From an uncultured bacterium (GTDB lineage: Bacteria; Cyanobacteriota; Vampirovibrionia; Gastranaerophilales; Gastranaerophilaceae): DNA of 64,000 nt. The notes below the pieces were generated by a model. The model was not told where the DNA came from. It searched no databases and worked only from the letters and a program-made list of their open reading frames with translations. The position numbers and the translations under genes are program-made. The DNA lies in contig CATXCB010000001.1 in the NCBI GenBank assembly GCA_958366705.1, forward strand, positions 62,001 to 126,000, given 5' to 3'. Below, in pieces: positions 52,745 to 61,491 of the stretch. How positions within the stretch are numbered: position 1 is the stretch's first letter; each line of letters opens with the position of its first letter.

Positions 52745-53146
52745 ATGAAGAATTTAGCATTAATATTAACAATGGTTTCATTTTCTGCAGTATCTGTTTT
52801 TGCGGCAGAACCTTTATTATTGGAGCCATTAAATAGTCCTGTTCTTTCAACTTCACCAACATCACCTGCTGCAAATGTTCAGCCTGCAGTTGGTGAATCT
52901 CAGGTTAATGAAGTTGCAAATCCTAATGAACCAAAAGTTTCATTCCCAACAAAACCGGGAGTTTATGAGGCAACATTTACACCTGCAAGTCAGATGAATT
53001 CAAATATGGTTCCTCAAAATGCGGCAGCTGAAGGTAAAGCTGTTCCTGATAAAGGACAACCAAGAGTAAGAGTGCAAACAAAACAAAGAAGTCAGGGGAA
53101 CGCTTACTGGAATGCTGGCGGTAAAGGTACAAAATCTTTCTTTTAA
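52745..53146 (+). CDS. Secreted Pro/Ala-rich hypothetical protein
   Basis: A 133-residue exported protein: signal peptide MKNLALILTMVSFSAVSVFA, then a low-complexity Pro/Ser/Asn-rich stretch and a basic C-terminus (RVRVQTKQRSQGNAYWNAGGKG). No family recognised. It could be a periplasmic or surface linker protein. It is flanked by a bidirectional terminator. Confidence 0.7.
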   Translation: MKNLALILTMVSFSAVSVFAAEPLLLEPLNSPVLSTSPTSPAANVQPAVGESQVNEVANPNEPKVSFPTKPGVYEATFTPASQMNSNMVPQNAAAEGKAVPDKGQPRVRVQTKQRSQGNAYWNAGGKGTKSFF

Positions 53147-53160
53147 AAATTTTAATTTAT

Positions 53161-53192
53161 AAAAAAGCTCTCTAATTATTAGAGAGCTTTTT
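53161..53192. terminator. Bidirectional terminator, gene 52745 and lpd
   Basis: A 14-base-pair stem (AAAAGCTCTCTAA with TTAGAGAGCTTTT at its core) around TTA, with A- and T-runs at both ends, between two converging genes. Confidence 0.85.
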
Positions 53193-53199
53193 AAATGTT

Positions 53200-54441
53200 T
53201 TAAAGTTTAAATAATGCTTCAAAAATTCCCTCAGAATATGTTGGATGAGCAAAACATATTTCTTTAAATTTTTCAATAGAAATGTTATTTTGCATTGCAA
53301 TAATTATTTGCTGAAGTAATGATGACGCTTCCGGGGCAACTATATGAGCTCCGACAATTTTTTTATTTTGTTCAAGTAGTTTTATAAATCCATCTGTTTT
53401 GTTGTCACAATGCGCTTTGCCCAGAGATGATAATAGTACTAACGATTTTTTATATTCCTGATTTTCCAACTCTTGTTCTTTTTTTCCTACCCAAGCTATT
53501 TCTGGAGTTCCGTATACTACACAGGGAACTAAATCTTTTCTGAATTCAATATTGCAAATCTCTTCAACTGCCTGTTTTATTGCATAATGTGCAAGTTGTA
53601 TTTCTCCTGCGGCATCACCAATATAAGTTACGCCATCAATTTTATCTGTTTTATTCGGGGTGCGCCCTGTTGCAATCAGAACAATTTCAGGTTCTACAGT
53701 GTTGCCGTTAGAAAGTTCTACTTTTTTATTTTCAATTTTTTCAACTGATGTTTCTGTATAAAATTTTATACCTGAAGATTTGAAAATTCGTTCCACTCTT
53801 TTTGATGTTTCAATATCAGCAGCAGGCAGTAAATGTTTTGCAAGTTCAATTACAGTTGTTTCAACTCCGAAATTAGAAAAAATTCTTGCCCATTCCGTGC
53901 CAATTGCACCTGAACCTATTATCAAAATACTTTCAGGTAAATTTGTTAGTTCAAGAATGTCGTCTGATGATAGTAAGAATTCATGGTCAAATTCTAACCC
54001 ATTGATAATCTTCGGTGTTGAACCAGCAGCATATATAATTTTATTGCATTGGTATGTGTTGCCGGCATTATCAATTATTTCATTTTTTGATAGAATTTTT
54101 GCTTCTGAATTGATAACTGTTACTTTTGAATTTTTTAGAGCAAGTTCAATACCCTTTCTCAATTTTTCAACTGTTTTATTTTTTCGTTCTATTACTTTTG
54201 AATAATCAAGTTCAATATTATTAACAGATATTCCAAAATCTTCAGAATTTTTAATTTCTTTATATATTTCAGATGAGTGGAGAATACTTTTGGTTGGAAT
54301 GCAGCCTTTGTTCAGACAAACTCCGCCGATATGTTCTTTTTCAAATAGAGCAACTTTTTTTCCTTGATTTGCTGCCTGTAAAGCTGCGGTGTATCCTGCT
54401 GGGCCTCCGCCAATTATTCCGATATCAAAAAACTCTGTCAA
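53200..54441 (-). CDS. lpd: Dihydrolipoamide dehydrogenase
   Basis: A 413-residue FAD disulfide oxidoreductase (E3 of 2-oxoacid dehydrogenase or glycine-cleavage complexes). FAD site IGGGPAGYTAALQAA, redox pair GGVCLNKGCIPTK, NAD site IIGSGAIGTEWA, and the C-terminal HPTYSE with the active-site His-Glu. It is ~50 residues shorter than usual, mainly through compact loops; all motifs are intact. Transcribed from just downstream of alr (10-base gap), so the two are likely one operon. Confidence 0.9.
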   Translation of the reverse strand: MTEFFDIGIIGGGPAGYTAALQAANQGKKVALFEKEHIGGVCLNKGCIPTKSILHSSEIYKEIKNSEDFGISVNNIELDYSKVIERKNKTVEKLRKGIELALKNSKVTVINSEAKILSKNEIIDNAGNTYQCNKIIYAAGSTPKIINGLEFDHEFLLSSDDILELTNLPESILIIGSGAIGTEWARIFSNFGVETTVIELAKHLLPAADIETSKRVERIFKSSGIKFYTETSVEKIENKKVELSNGNTVEPEIVLIATGRTPNKTDKIDGVTYIGDAAGEIQLAHYAIKQAVEEICNIEFRKDLVPCVVYGTPEIAWVGKKEQELENQEYKKSLVLLSSLGKAHCDNKTDGFIKLLEQNKKIVGAHIVAPEASSLLQQIIIAMQNNISIEKFKEICFAHPTYSEGIFEALFKL

Positions 54442-54451
54442 AATGTATCTC

Positions 54452-55576
54452 CTATCTTGTATATACTCTTGGCAATCTTACTTTGAGTCTGCATGTCAAT
54501 TCATAATTGATGGTATGAAGTATTTCTGCCCATTTGTCAATTGAGTGTTTTTCATCATCCAATAATGTGATGATATCACCCGGAACTGCATCAACGCCTG
54601 TGATGTCAAACATCATTTGATCCATTGTGATGTTGCCAACCTGAGGAACTTCAATCCCATTAAGTGTTCCAGTAATTTTGTTTGATAATAATCTCGGAAC
54701 TCCGTCTGCGTATCCTAGAGGTACAGTTGCAATTTTTCTGTCTCCTTTTGCGCAGTATGTGTGGCAATAACTTATTCCTTCGCCGTCTTTTGCTGTGTGG
54801 ATATTAACAATTCGTGCTTTTAATGAAATTAATTGCTTTAATTTTGGTTTATTAAAATCAATATTCGGGAAATCAGGATATAATCCATATAGAGCAATTC
54901 CTACACGCCGCATGTTGGAATTTGGAACATCATAGCATATTGTTCCTGCGGTATTTAGAATATGTAGAAGAAGTCCTTTGGAATCAATATTATTAATTAC
55001 GTTGTTCCATTTTTTTATTTGTTCTTTTGCTTTGTCAAGTTCTTCTGCTGCCGCAAGATGTGTAAATATTCCCTGCAAATCAATGAATTCACAATTTTGA
55101 ACTTTTTGGATAAATTCTACGGCTTCATCTGCGCGAACCCCTATTCTATTCATTCCTGTATCAAGTTTTATGTGAACCTTAGGTTTTATGCCTGTTCTAA
55201 TATAGGCTTGTTCACATGCTTTTATATGTTCAGGTGTGAATATGGCAATACTGATATCGTTTTTGACTGCACTTTCTATAGCCCAAACCGGTACAGCTCC
55301 CAGAACAAGGATTTCGCAATCAATTTTTGCCTGCCTCAAGTCAACACCCTCGTCAATTGAAGCAACTCCAAGCATATCAATTCCGCTTGCAAGAATTGTT
55401 GGAGCAAGCATTGCAGCTCCGTGTCCGTAAGCATCTGCTTTTACTACACCTAAAAGCTTAATATTCTCAGGCACATTTGATTTTATTTCTCTAATATTGT
55501 TTTCCAGATTAGAAATATTAATTTCTACCCATGCATCTCTGTGGATGTTTATATTTGTTTGTCTAGTATTTTTCAT
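54452..55576 (-). CDS. alr: Alanine racemase
   Basis: A PLP enzyme making D-alanine for peptidoglycan. The PLP Lys is in VVKADAYGHGA, the second catalytic base in GISYCHTYC, and VPLGYADGVPRLL is typical. I choose ATG 55576 (374 residues): the promoter at 55587-55615 leaves only a few transcribed bases before it, so the message may be leaderless. Thirteen further in-frame codons upstream overlap the promoter and are unlikely to be translated. Confidence 0.95.
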   Translation of the reverse strand: MKNTRQTNINIHRDAWVEINISNLENNIREIKSNVPENIKLLGVVKADAYGHGAAMLAPTILASGIDMLGVASIDEGVDLRQAKIDCEILVLGAVPVWAIESAVKNDISIAIFTPEHIKACEQAYIRTGIKPKVHIKLDTGMNRIGVRADEAVEFIQKVQNCEFIDLQGIFTHLAAAEELDKAKEQIKKWNNVINNIDSKGLLLHILNTAGTICYDVPNSNMRRVGIALYGLYPDFPNIDFNKPKLKQLISLKARIVNIHTAKDGEGISYCHTYCAKGDRKIATVPLGYADGVPRLLSNKITGTLNGIEVPQVGNITMDQMMFDITGVDAVPGDIITLLDDEKHSIDKWAEILHTINYELTCRLKVRLPRVYTR

Positions 55577-55586
55577 AGCACGTATT

Positions 55587-55615
55587 AGTATATGACAAAA
55601 TTTTTTTGTCAGCAA
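55587..55615 (-). promoter_or_regulatory. Promoter of alr-lpd
   Basis: On the minus strand TTGCTG (55615-55610), 17 bases, TATACT (55592-55587). Only ten bases separate the -10 box from the alr ATG. Confidence 0.55.
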
Positions 55616-55700
55616 ATTAAAAATTTATATCCATCAACTATTTGATACAACTTTTGTATCATTATGATAAAATTAAAATGGAAATATAGGATAGAGCATT

Positions 55701-56690
55701 ATGGAAGAAATTTTACAACATATACAGGAAGTTTTGGGAGTTCCGGAGTTTTTAATTAGTCATTGTACGTTTTTGCCGGAATATATTAGAGAATCGTTGA
55801 TTACAAGTATAAATTTTGTCCCTTGGCTTTATATTTTATTTTATGCTCTTGAATATTTGGAGCGGTTTTTTCTTACTCATATTAACCTGTTTGTAAGGTT
55901 ACTTCAAAAACTGGGGGCTTTATTCGGTGTTGGAATTTCTGTGTTGCCGGAGTGTGGATATCAGGTAATCGCAAGTACTTTCTATTCCAGAAGAATGATT
56001 TCGCGCGGAACTCTGTTAGCATTTTATATTTCTTGTTCTGATGATGCTTTACCTTTGCTGTTTATGGATTGGAATAAAGCGCTTGTTATTATCCCGATTA
56101 TTATTATAAAAATTATTGCAGGTATTATTGTTGCTTACTCAATAGATATTATAGATGCTTTAATTAAGCGTAAAAAACGTATTATGGAAGATATAAATGC
56201 TATTAATACGGATTTGAATGAGCCGGCATGCTGCCATCACAGGATTTGTACAATTGATAATCCTCCTTACTGGTGGATGCATCCTCTAACTCATACATTT
56301 AATATGTTTATGTTTACTTTTTTGAGTTTGGCATTTATTAATTGTGTAATTCAAGCATTTGGTTCGTCTGAAAATTTAGCACAATTTTTGATGATTAATA
56401 CACCTTATCAGCTGGTTGGTACTGCTATTTTAGGTCTGGTATCAAATTGCGCGGTTTCTGTATTTTTAGCAATTGCTTATTTAAAAGGTATTATTGGTTT
56501 TCCCGCATTTTTATCAGGCTTAATTTCGGTTACCGGATTAGGTTTGGCAACTCTTGTGAAACGTAATCAAAATAGTTTTGATAATACCATAATAACATTT
56601 GTATTACTGGTGAGTGCAATCGTGACAGGTTTAATTGTTTATTATAATCTGGCTGTTGTAGATATGATAAAAGAGTTTTTTGTCGGATAG
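55701..56690 (+). CDS. ArsP_2-like polytopic permease, copy A
   Basis: A 329-residue membrane protein with about eight to ten helices, resembling the putative heavy-metal exporter family ArsP_2 (Pfam PF11449). The first half has GVGISVLPECGYQVIASTFYSRR and the second GLVSNCAVSVFLAIAYLKG, an internal-repeat pattern with conserved Cys. The central cytoplasmic loop carries ACCHHRIC, a likely metal ligand. The substrate (arsenical, manganese or other) is not provable from sequence. It is followed by a paralogue 13 bases downstream. Confidence 0.7.
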   Translation: MEEILQHIQEVLGVPEFLISHCTFLPEYIRESLITSINFVPWLYILFYALEYLERFFLTHINLFVRLLQKLGALFGVGISVLPECGYQVIASTFYSRRMISRGTLLAFYISCSDDALPLLFMDWNKALVIIPIIIIKIIAGIIVAYSIDIIDALIKRKKRIMEDINAINTDLNEPACCHHRICTIDNPPYWWMHPLTHTFNMFMFTFLSLAFINCVIQAFGSSENLAQFLMINTPYQLVGTAILGLVSNCAVSVFLAIAYLKGIIGFPAFLSGLISVTGLGLATLVKRNQNSFDNTIITFVLLVSAIVTGLIVYYNLAVVDMIKEFFVG

Positions 56691-56703
56691 ATAGGATAAT
56701 TTT

Positions 56704-57699
56704 ATGTTAAATTCAGTTCTTGATTGTATCAAATATCTGTTAAATCTTCCGGCAAATTTAATTGAGCCGATAGAGTTTTTGCCGGAATTTTTTAAAGATG
56801 CGCTTATTGATAGTATTAATTTAATTCCGTTTTTATTTTTAGTATTTTTGCTTATCGAAATTATAGAGCAATATTTTACAAAGAAGAGACATTTATTTGT
56901 ATTTTTTATAAAAAAAATAGGCCCGTTATTTGGAAGTTTGTTTGCGTCGATTCCGCAGTGCGGTTTTTCTGTTATCGCAAGTACTCTTTATACAAGAAGA
57001 ATATTGAGCCGTGGAACTTTATTATCTGTTTATCTTGCAACTTCAGATGAGGCTATTCCTATACTTTTGACTTATCCAAACAAAATGTATTTGATTCTTC
57101 CAATTGTGTTTATAAAAGTTGTTATTGCTGTATTGGTAGGATATGCTGTTGACTTTTTGGTATCATATAAAGCTAAAGAGCCTGTTATTGAGACTGAAAT
57201 CAAGAAAACAGATATTCATGAAGAACAGGGCTGTTGTCATCATAAATTGACCGAAGCTTCAAAATCAAAAGATTTATGGCTTCATCCGCTAAAACATACA
57301 TTTAATATATTTGTATTTATACTAATTGTTTCAATAATTTTAGGGTTTATAATTTCAAAAGTAGGAACAGAGGAAAATCTTGCAAAATACTGTCTTATGA
57401 ATTCGCCATTGCAGCCGTTTCTTGTTTCTCTTGTCGGGCTGATTCCTAATTGCGCAATTTCTGTAATGCTTACAATTTTATTTGTGAAAAATACTATAAG
57501 TTTAGGGTCGTTGATTGCCGGTTTGTGTACATCAGGCGGGCTTGGAATATTAGTTTTATTCAGGAAAAATGCAGATAATAAAGATACTGCAATAATTATA
57601 TCAATACTGGTTATTGTAGGTACAATTGCAGGGCTTATATTTCAATACAATTTGTTTAATATAAACAGTTTATTTGGTATTTTGGGTATTCAGTTGTAG
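56704..57699 (+). CDS. ArsP_2-like polytopic permease, copy B
   Basis: A 331-residue paralogue of the previous gene with the same layout: GSLFASIPQCGFSVIASTLYTRR, the loop motif GCCHHKL and GLIPNCAISVMLTILFVKN. The Cys-His pair in the loop and the P-x-C-G and P/S-N-C-A motifs are kept in both, while most other residues have diverged, so the duplication is old. The two may form a heterodimer. Confidence 0.7.
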   Translation: MLNSVLDCIKYLLNLPANLIEPIEFLPEFFKDALIDSINLIPFLFLVFLLIEIIEQYFTKKRHLFVFFIKKIGPLFGSLFASIPQCGFSVIASTLYTRRILSRGTLLSVYLATSDEAIPILLTYPNKMYLILPIVFIKVVIAVLVGYAVDFLVSYKAKEPVIETEIKKTDIHEEQGCCHHKLTEASKSKDLWLHPLKHTFNIFVFILIVSIILGFIISKVGTEENLAKYCLMNSPLQPFLVSLVGLIPNCAISVMLTILFVKNTISLGSLIAGLCTSGGLGILVLFRKNADNKDTAIIISILVIVGTIAGLIFQYNLFNINSLFGILGIQL

Positions 57700-57714
57700 T
57701 ATAAGGATTTTTAT

Positions 57715-59196
57715 ATGGTGCAGCAGTCAGAAAAATTTAACAAAGCATTTTCATACCATCAGAGCGGTAAATTAACGCAGGCAAGAGATTTGTATATGGA
57801 AATTTTGCAGGATGAGCCTAAAAATGCAGAAGTTTGGGATTTACTCGGGGTTTTGTATTATCAGGTTAAAGATTTTTTTGAAGCTGAAATGTGCATTAAA
57901 AAAGCTCTTCAGATAGAGCCTAATTTATATTTTCTAGAAAATCTGGCAATGGTCTATGTGCAAAAAGGAGAGTTTCAACTTGCTGTAAATTTATATAATG
58001 AACTTTTACAACATAGTGAAAAATATGAATACTGGTTTAATCTTGCAATGTCTTATAAAAATTTGCACAAATGGGATGAGGCAAAACAAGCTTATTATAA
58101 GGCTCTTGAATTAAATCCTAAAAGCCATGAATCATATTTTAATCTTGCTTATCTTTGTTTTAATGAAAATCGTCCGCAGGATGCTGTTGATTGTTATAAA
58201 AAAGCTCTTGAATTAAATCCTCAGGATTGGGAATCAACTTATTTTCTTTCTCTTGCATATATGCAGACAAAAAATTATGAAGAGGGATTAAAATATTTTG
58301 AAGCTCGTTTGTGCAGGGATAGTGCAATTGTTTCACAAGAAAAAACCTATCCTAATTTGATGAAAGAAAAGCCACTGTGGACCGGTGAAGATTTAAAAGA
58401 TAAAATTCTTTACACATATTATGAAGCAGGCTTTGGAGATGTTTTAATGTTTTACAGATTTTTACCCCAGCTTACTTCTTTGTGTAAAAAAGTTATTTTA
58501 AAACCGCAGAAAGAGTTAGCGCCATTGTTTAGAGAAAACTCTTACGGCGCTGAGATTATGGAACTTTATGATTTTGAAAAAGATGTTTATTTTGATTATC
58601 ATATTCCATTTTTGAGTGTTCCTTATGTGCTGGGCAAAAAAGGTGGTGATATGTTTGTTCACCATGATGACGGTTATATAAAAGCAAATCCGGCAAAAAT
58701 AAATTATTATAAAGAAAGATACTTTAATAATGATAAATTTAAAATCGGGATAAAGTGGCAGGGAAACACATTTTACGATTTGGAACGAGTTTTAAAAGTC
58801 GAAGATTTCTTTAGACTATTCGACCTTGAGAATACTCAGTTCTACTCTTGTCAGACATTTGAAGGCTCTGAAGAATTTGAAAAAATAAGAGATAAATATA
58901 ATGTAATAGATTTAGGCAGGACTTTTTCTAATTTTTCAGATACAGCCGGAGCTCTGGAAAATATGGATTTAATAATTTGTAATGACACCTCGCTGGCTCA
59001 TCTTGCAGGTGCGATGAAAAAGCCTTGTTGGGTTCTATTGCCATACATTTATAACTGGCGCTGGCATGAAGATTTGAATCATTGTGATTGGTATGACAGT
59101 GTAAAATTATTTAGACAAAAAGATCATGGAGATTGGGATAGTGTATTTTTACAGGTCGAGGAACATTTAAAACAAATACTGGATAGAAGGTTTTAA
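57715..59196 (+). CDS. TPR protein with C-terminal glycosyltransferase-like domain
   Basis: A 493-residue soluble protein. Residues ~1-205 are about six TPR units (WFNLAMSYKNLHKWDEAKQAYYKALELNP). Residues ~225-490 resemble a GT-B C-terminal half related to GT9/GT41: FKIGIKWQGNT, then MDLIICNDTSLAHLAGAMKKPCWVLLP. Similar TPR-GT fusions modify proteins or glycans; no acceptor can be named. It follows the permease pair by 15 bases and may be co-transcribed. Confidence 0.8.
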   Translation: MVQQSEKFNKAFSYHQSGKLTQARDLYMEILQDEPKNAEVWDLLGVLYYQVKDFFEAEMCIKKALQIEPNLYFLENLAMVYVQKGEFQLAVNLYNELLQHSEKYEYWFNLAMSYKNLHKWDEAKQAYYKALELNPKSHESYFNLAYLCFNENRPQDAVDCYKKALELNPQDWESTYFLSLAYMQTKNYEEGLKYFEARLCRDSAIVSQEKTYPNLMKEKPLWTGEDLKDKILYTYYEAGFGDVLMFYRFLPQLTSLCKKVILKPQKELAPLFRENSYGAEIMELYDFEKDVYFDYHIPFLSVPYVLGKKGGDMFVHHDDGYIKANPAKINYYKERYFNNDKFKIGIKWQGNTFYDLERVLKVEDFFRLFDLENTQFYSCQTFEGSEEFEKIRDKYNVIDLGRTFSNFSDTAGALENMDLIICNDTSLAHLAGAMKKPCWVLLPYIYNWRWHEDLNHCDWYDSVKLFRQKDHGDWDSVFLQVEEHLKQILDRRF

Positions 59197-59211
59197 AATG
59201 CTTGCTTAATC

Positions 59212-59739
59212 TTATTGAAATATTTCTCTGGTCATAATTACTGAATTATTTTCGTCATAACAATTATTACCTATCCAGTGAGCAAGGAGTTTTCCTGATT
59301 TGTTGAATATGAATGTTTCATCTTTAGATACTCTCAGGCTCATGTTTACAAGTTCTCCATTTATGGAATATTTATATGATTTGTAAGGATAACTCAGCGA
59401 AGTTCTAATTTCTGTGTGGGTAAGAATTCCGTTGCTGTTGTAATACCAGACATGTGTTTTGTCATTATTATAATTAATTCCATAGCTTCCGTCAGAAAAG
59501 TAGGCAAGAGTTCTGTCGTTTAGTGTTGTTTTCCCCTGCAAAAGTGCAGTGAGATGCTTTGTTCTATCACTGTCAAATAGACGTAATTGTATAATTTGTT
59601 TATCTACAGGCGCTTGTAAATTTTCACTAACACATTTGCGGGCATCTTCTACAGAATATTCCACACCTCCAGTGATAATTTTTGGAAATACCGGTGAGCC
59701 TAGAAATAGTATAAAAATTATGATAATAAAATTTTTCAT
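59212..59739 (-). CDS. Secreted hypothetical protein, MORN-like strands
   Basis: A 175-residue protein with signal peptide MKNFIIIIFILFLGSPVFPK. The rest is beta-rich with Tyr/Asn-Gly turns (YFSDGSYGINYNND, YYNSNGILTHTEI, IFNKSGKLLAHW) that resemble MORN-type repeats. Two Cys near the ends could form a disulfide. Function unknown; converges on the TPR-glycosyltransferase gene. Confidence 0.75.
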   Translation of the reverse strand: MKNFIIIIFILFLGSPVFPKIITGGVEYSVEDARKCVSENLQAPVDKQIIQLRLFDSDRTKHLTALLQGKTTLNDRTLAYFSDGSYGINYNNDKTHVWYYNSNGILTHTEIRTSLSYPYKSYKYSINGELVNMSLRVSKDETFIFNKSGKLLAHWIGNNCYDENNSVIMTREIFQ

Positions 59740-59853
59740 ATATTATTTATAATTATTTATTTAAAAAAGACCAGGGTGGCTATTTAAAAATTTTATACAG
59801 TCTGGTATAATGTAAAAAATAATATGTGTAGTTGGAAGAAAAAGGAAAATATT

Positions 59854-60351
59854 ATGAAAAAGATTCTGGTATCACTGTTGGTGTTAAGCTTTGCCACACC
59901 TGTATTTGCAATAAATGAAAATCAAAAAATTAGTAGGAAATGCAGAAGACATCCTGAAAAATGCCAGATTCAGATGACAACTCCTGTAAAAGAACAACAA
60001 ATGACTTTGGGACTTGTGCAAAAGGATATAAGGATTGGAACATCTCAGGCTGAAGTTGCTGCAATATTAGGTTCTCCAAATATTGTTACTCAAGATGCTG
60101 ATGGCAACGAAACATGGATTTATGATAAGGTTTCCTCTATTGTTTCATACGGAAGTTCAGGCTTTGGTGTAGGTTTAGGCGGACTCGGCGGAGGGTATGG
60201 CTCCGGCGGATTTGGCGGCGGACTGGGTAATGTCGGGTATAACAAAAACGGTGGAACTGTTCAGAGTGTACAAAAAACTTTAACAGTAGTTTTAAAATTT
60301 GATAAAAATAATAATGTGTTATCATTCTCTTATCATATGAGTTCATTCTAG
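59854..60351 (+). CDS. BamE/SmpA-like secreted protein with Gly-rich loop
   Basis: A 165-residue exported protein (signal peptide MKKILVSLLVLSFATPVFA, no lipobox Cys). The core LGLVQKDIRIGTSQAEVAAILGSPNIVTQDADGNETWIY matches the BamE/SmpA-OmlA helix-strand pattern (GxxxxEVxxxLGxP). A 40-residue Gly-rich insertion (GFGVGLGGLGGGYG...) separates it from the last strands. ATG 59854 has AAAGGA upstream; the frame is open ten codons earlier. First of three small secreted-protein genes in a row. Confidence 0.8.
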   Translation: MKKILVSLLVLSFATPVFAINENQKISRKCRRHPEKCQIQMTTPVKEQQMTLGLVQKDIRIGTSQAEVAAILGSPNIVTQDADGNETWIYDKVSSIVSYGSSGFGVGLGGLGGGYGSGGFGGGLGNVGYNKNGGTVQSVQKTLTVVLKFDKNNNVLSFSYHMSSF

Positions 60352-60362
60352 GAGATAGTTTT

Positions 60363-60887
60363 ATGTTTAAAAAAGTACTATTAATTCTTTTTATTTTATG
60401 CTTGGCTTTGCCTGTTTGTGCTAAAAAAAGAGAAGCCGAAACGATTATTACTCCAATGACCCAGCTTGAAAAAAGACAATTCCAAACAAGGACTTACAGT
60501 TCTACTGATAAATCTCTGGTAATGAAAGCTATGCTTAACGTTTTGCAGGATGAGGGGTTTATCGTGTATAACGCAAATCCTCTTTTAGGGTTTATTTATG
60601 GTGTAAAAGATTTTGATACTTCTGACCCGAATATTGATATTTCAAAAGAGTTTGGGTTGTCAAAATCCCGTTTGAACTGGAATGGGGTTAAAGTCGCTAC
60701 TATTGAGACAACTGCTAACGTTACTGAATACGGTAAAAATATGAAAGTAAGGGTTAATTTTAAACGTAAATTGTTGAATATTTATGGTAATGCTCAGTTT
60801 ATAGATGATGTGAATGATGAAAAATATTATCAAGAGTTTTTTTCTAAGGTAGATAAGGCAATATTTTTACAGAAACAAAAAATATGA
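60363..60887 (+). CDS. Secreted protein, paralogue A of 60884 gene
   Basis: A 174-residue exported protein (signal MFKKVLLILFILCLALPVCA). The segment MTQLEKRQFQTRTYSSTDKS...VLQDEGFIVYNANPLLGFIYG aligns well with the next gene (MSQLELREMETHFFETSDTD...TLQDSGFIVQEIEPELGYIRA), so the two are a tandem duplication. The shape is that of a periplasmic alpha/beta domain. Function unknown. Confidence 0.75.
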   Translation: MFKKVLLILFILCLALPVCAKKREAETIITPMTQLEKRQFQTRTYSSTDKSLVMKAMLNVLQDEGFIVYNANPLLGFIYGVKDFDTSDPNIDISKEFGLSKSRLNWNGVKVATIETTANVTEYGKNMKVRVNFKRKLLNIYGNAQFIDDVNDEKYYQEFFSKVDKAIFLQKQKI

Positions 60888-61489
60888 TGAAAAAGATTTT
60901 AGCTGTAATATTAACTGTTATGTTGATTTCTGTTTCCGGAAATTGTGTATATGCAAAGAAAATTCGCAAAATGTCACAATTGGAGCTCAGGGAAATGGAA
61001 ACTCATTTTTTTGAAACTTCTGATACCGATAGGGTCATGAGGTCTGCAGTAAATACCCTGCAAGACAGCGGATTTATTGTTCAAGAAATAGAACCTGAGC
61101 TTGGGTATATTAGAGCAAGAAAGATTTTTAAACACAGGCATGTTCGAAAAATGAGAGTTTTTGGATGTTCTATGTGGCTTGCGGCTGCGGCTGCATATAC
61201 AGTATTTTCATACGGCGCAGGAGCTTATGCTGTTTATCCTCCGACAATGCAGATAACTAATGAGTTACGCGACAAAACCATTGTGGTAGATTCCAATGTT
61301 AATGTTGAGAAATTTGGTAAAAATAAGACGAAAGTAAGATTTGTGCTTGTTGAAAAAATTTTGTTAAATGCTGATGGTTTTTCGTATGTAAAAGCTGCAC
61401 CTATCAGGGTGATAAGACTTTATTCTCCGGAAGTTTATCAAGAGTTTTTTGCACAACTGGACAAAAGTATTTTTTATGAAGGGATATAA
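60884..61489 (+). CDS. Secreted protein, paralogue B
   Basis: A 201-residue protein with signal MMKKILAVILTVMLISVSGNCVYA, homologous to the preceding gene but with an inserted hydrophobic segment (MWLAAAAAYTVFSYGAGAYAVYPP) near residue 95, which may be a membrane-interacting hairpin. Its ATG overlaps the previous stop by four bases (ATGA), showing translational coupling. Ends QEFFAQLDKSIF, matching QEFFSKVDKAIF in the paralogue. Confidence 0.75.
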   Translation: MMKKILAVILTVMLISVSGNCVYAKKIRKMSQLELREMETHFFETSDTDRVMRSAVNTLQDSGFIVQEIEPELGYIRARKIFKHRHVRKMRVFGCSMWLAAAAAYTVFSYGAGAYAVYPPTMQITNELRDKTIVVDSNVNVEKFGKNKTKVRFVLVEKILLNADGFSYVKAAPIRVIRLYSPEVYQEFFAQLDKSIFYEGI

Positions 61490-61491
61490 TT

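Noticed and set aside
53200..54441. lpd as a truncated pseudogene
   Set aside because: It is short, but the FAD, NAD, redox and HPTYSE motifs are all present and the frame is intact.
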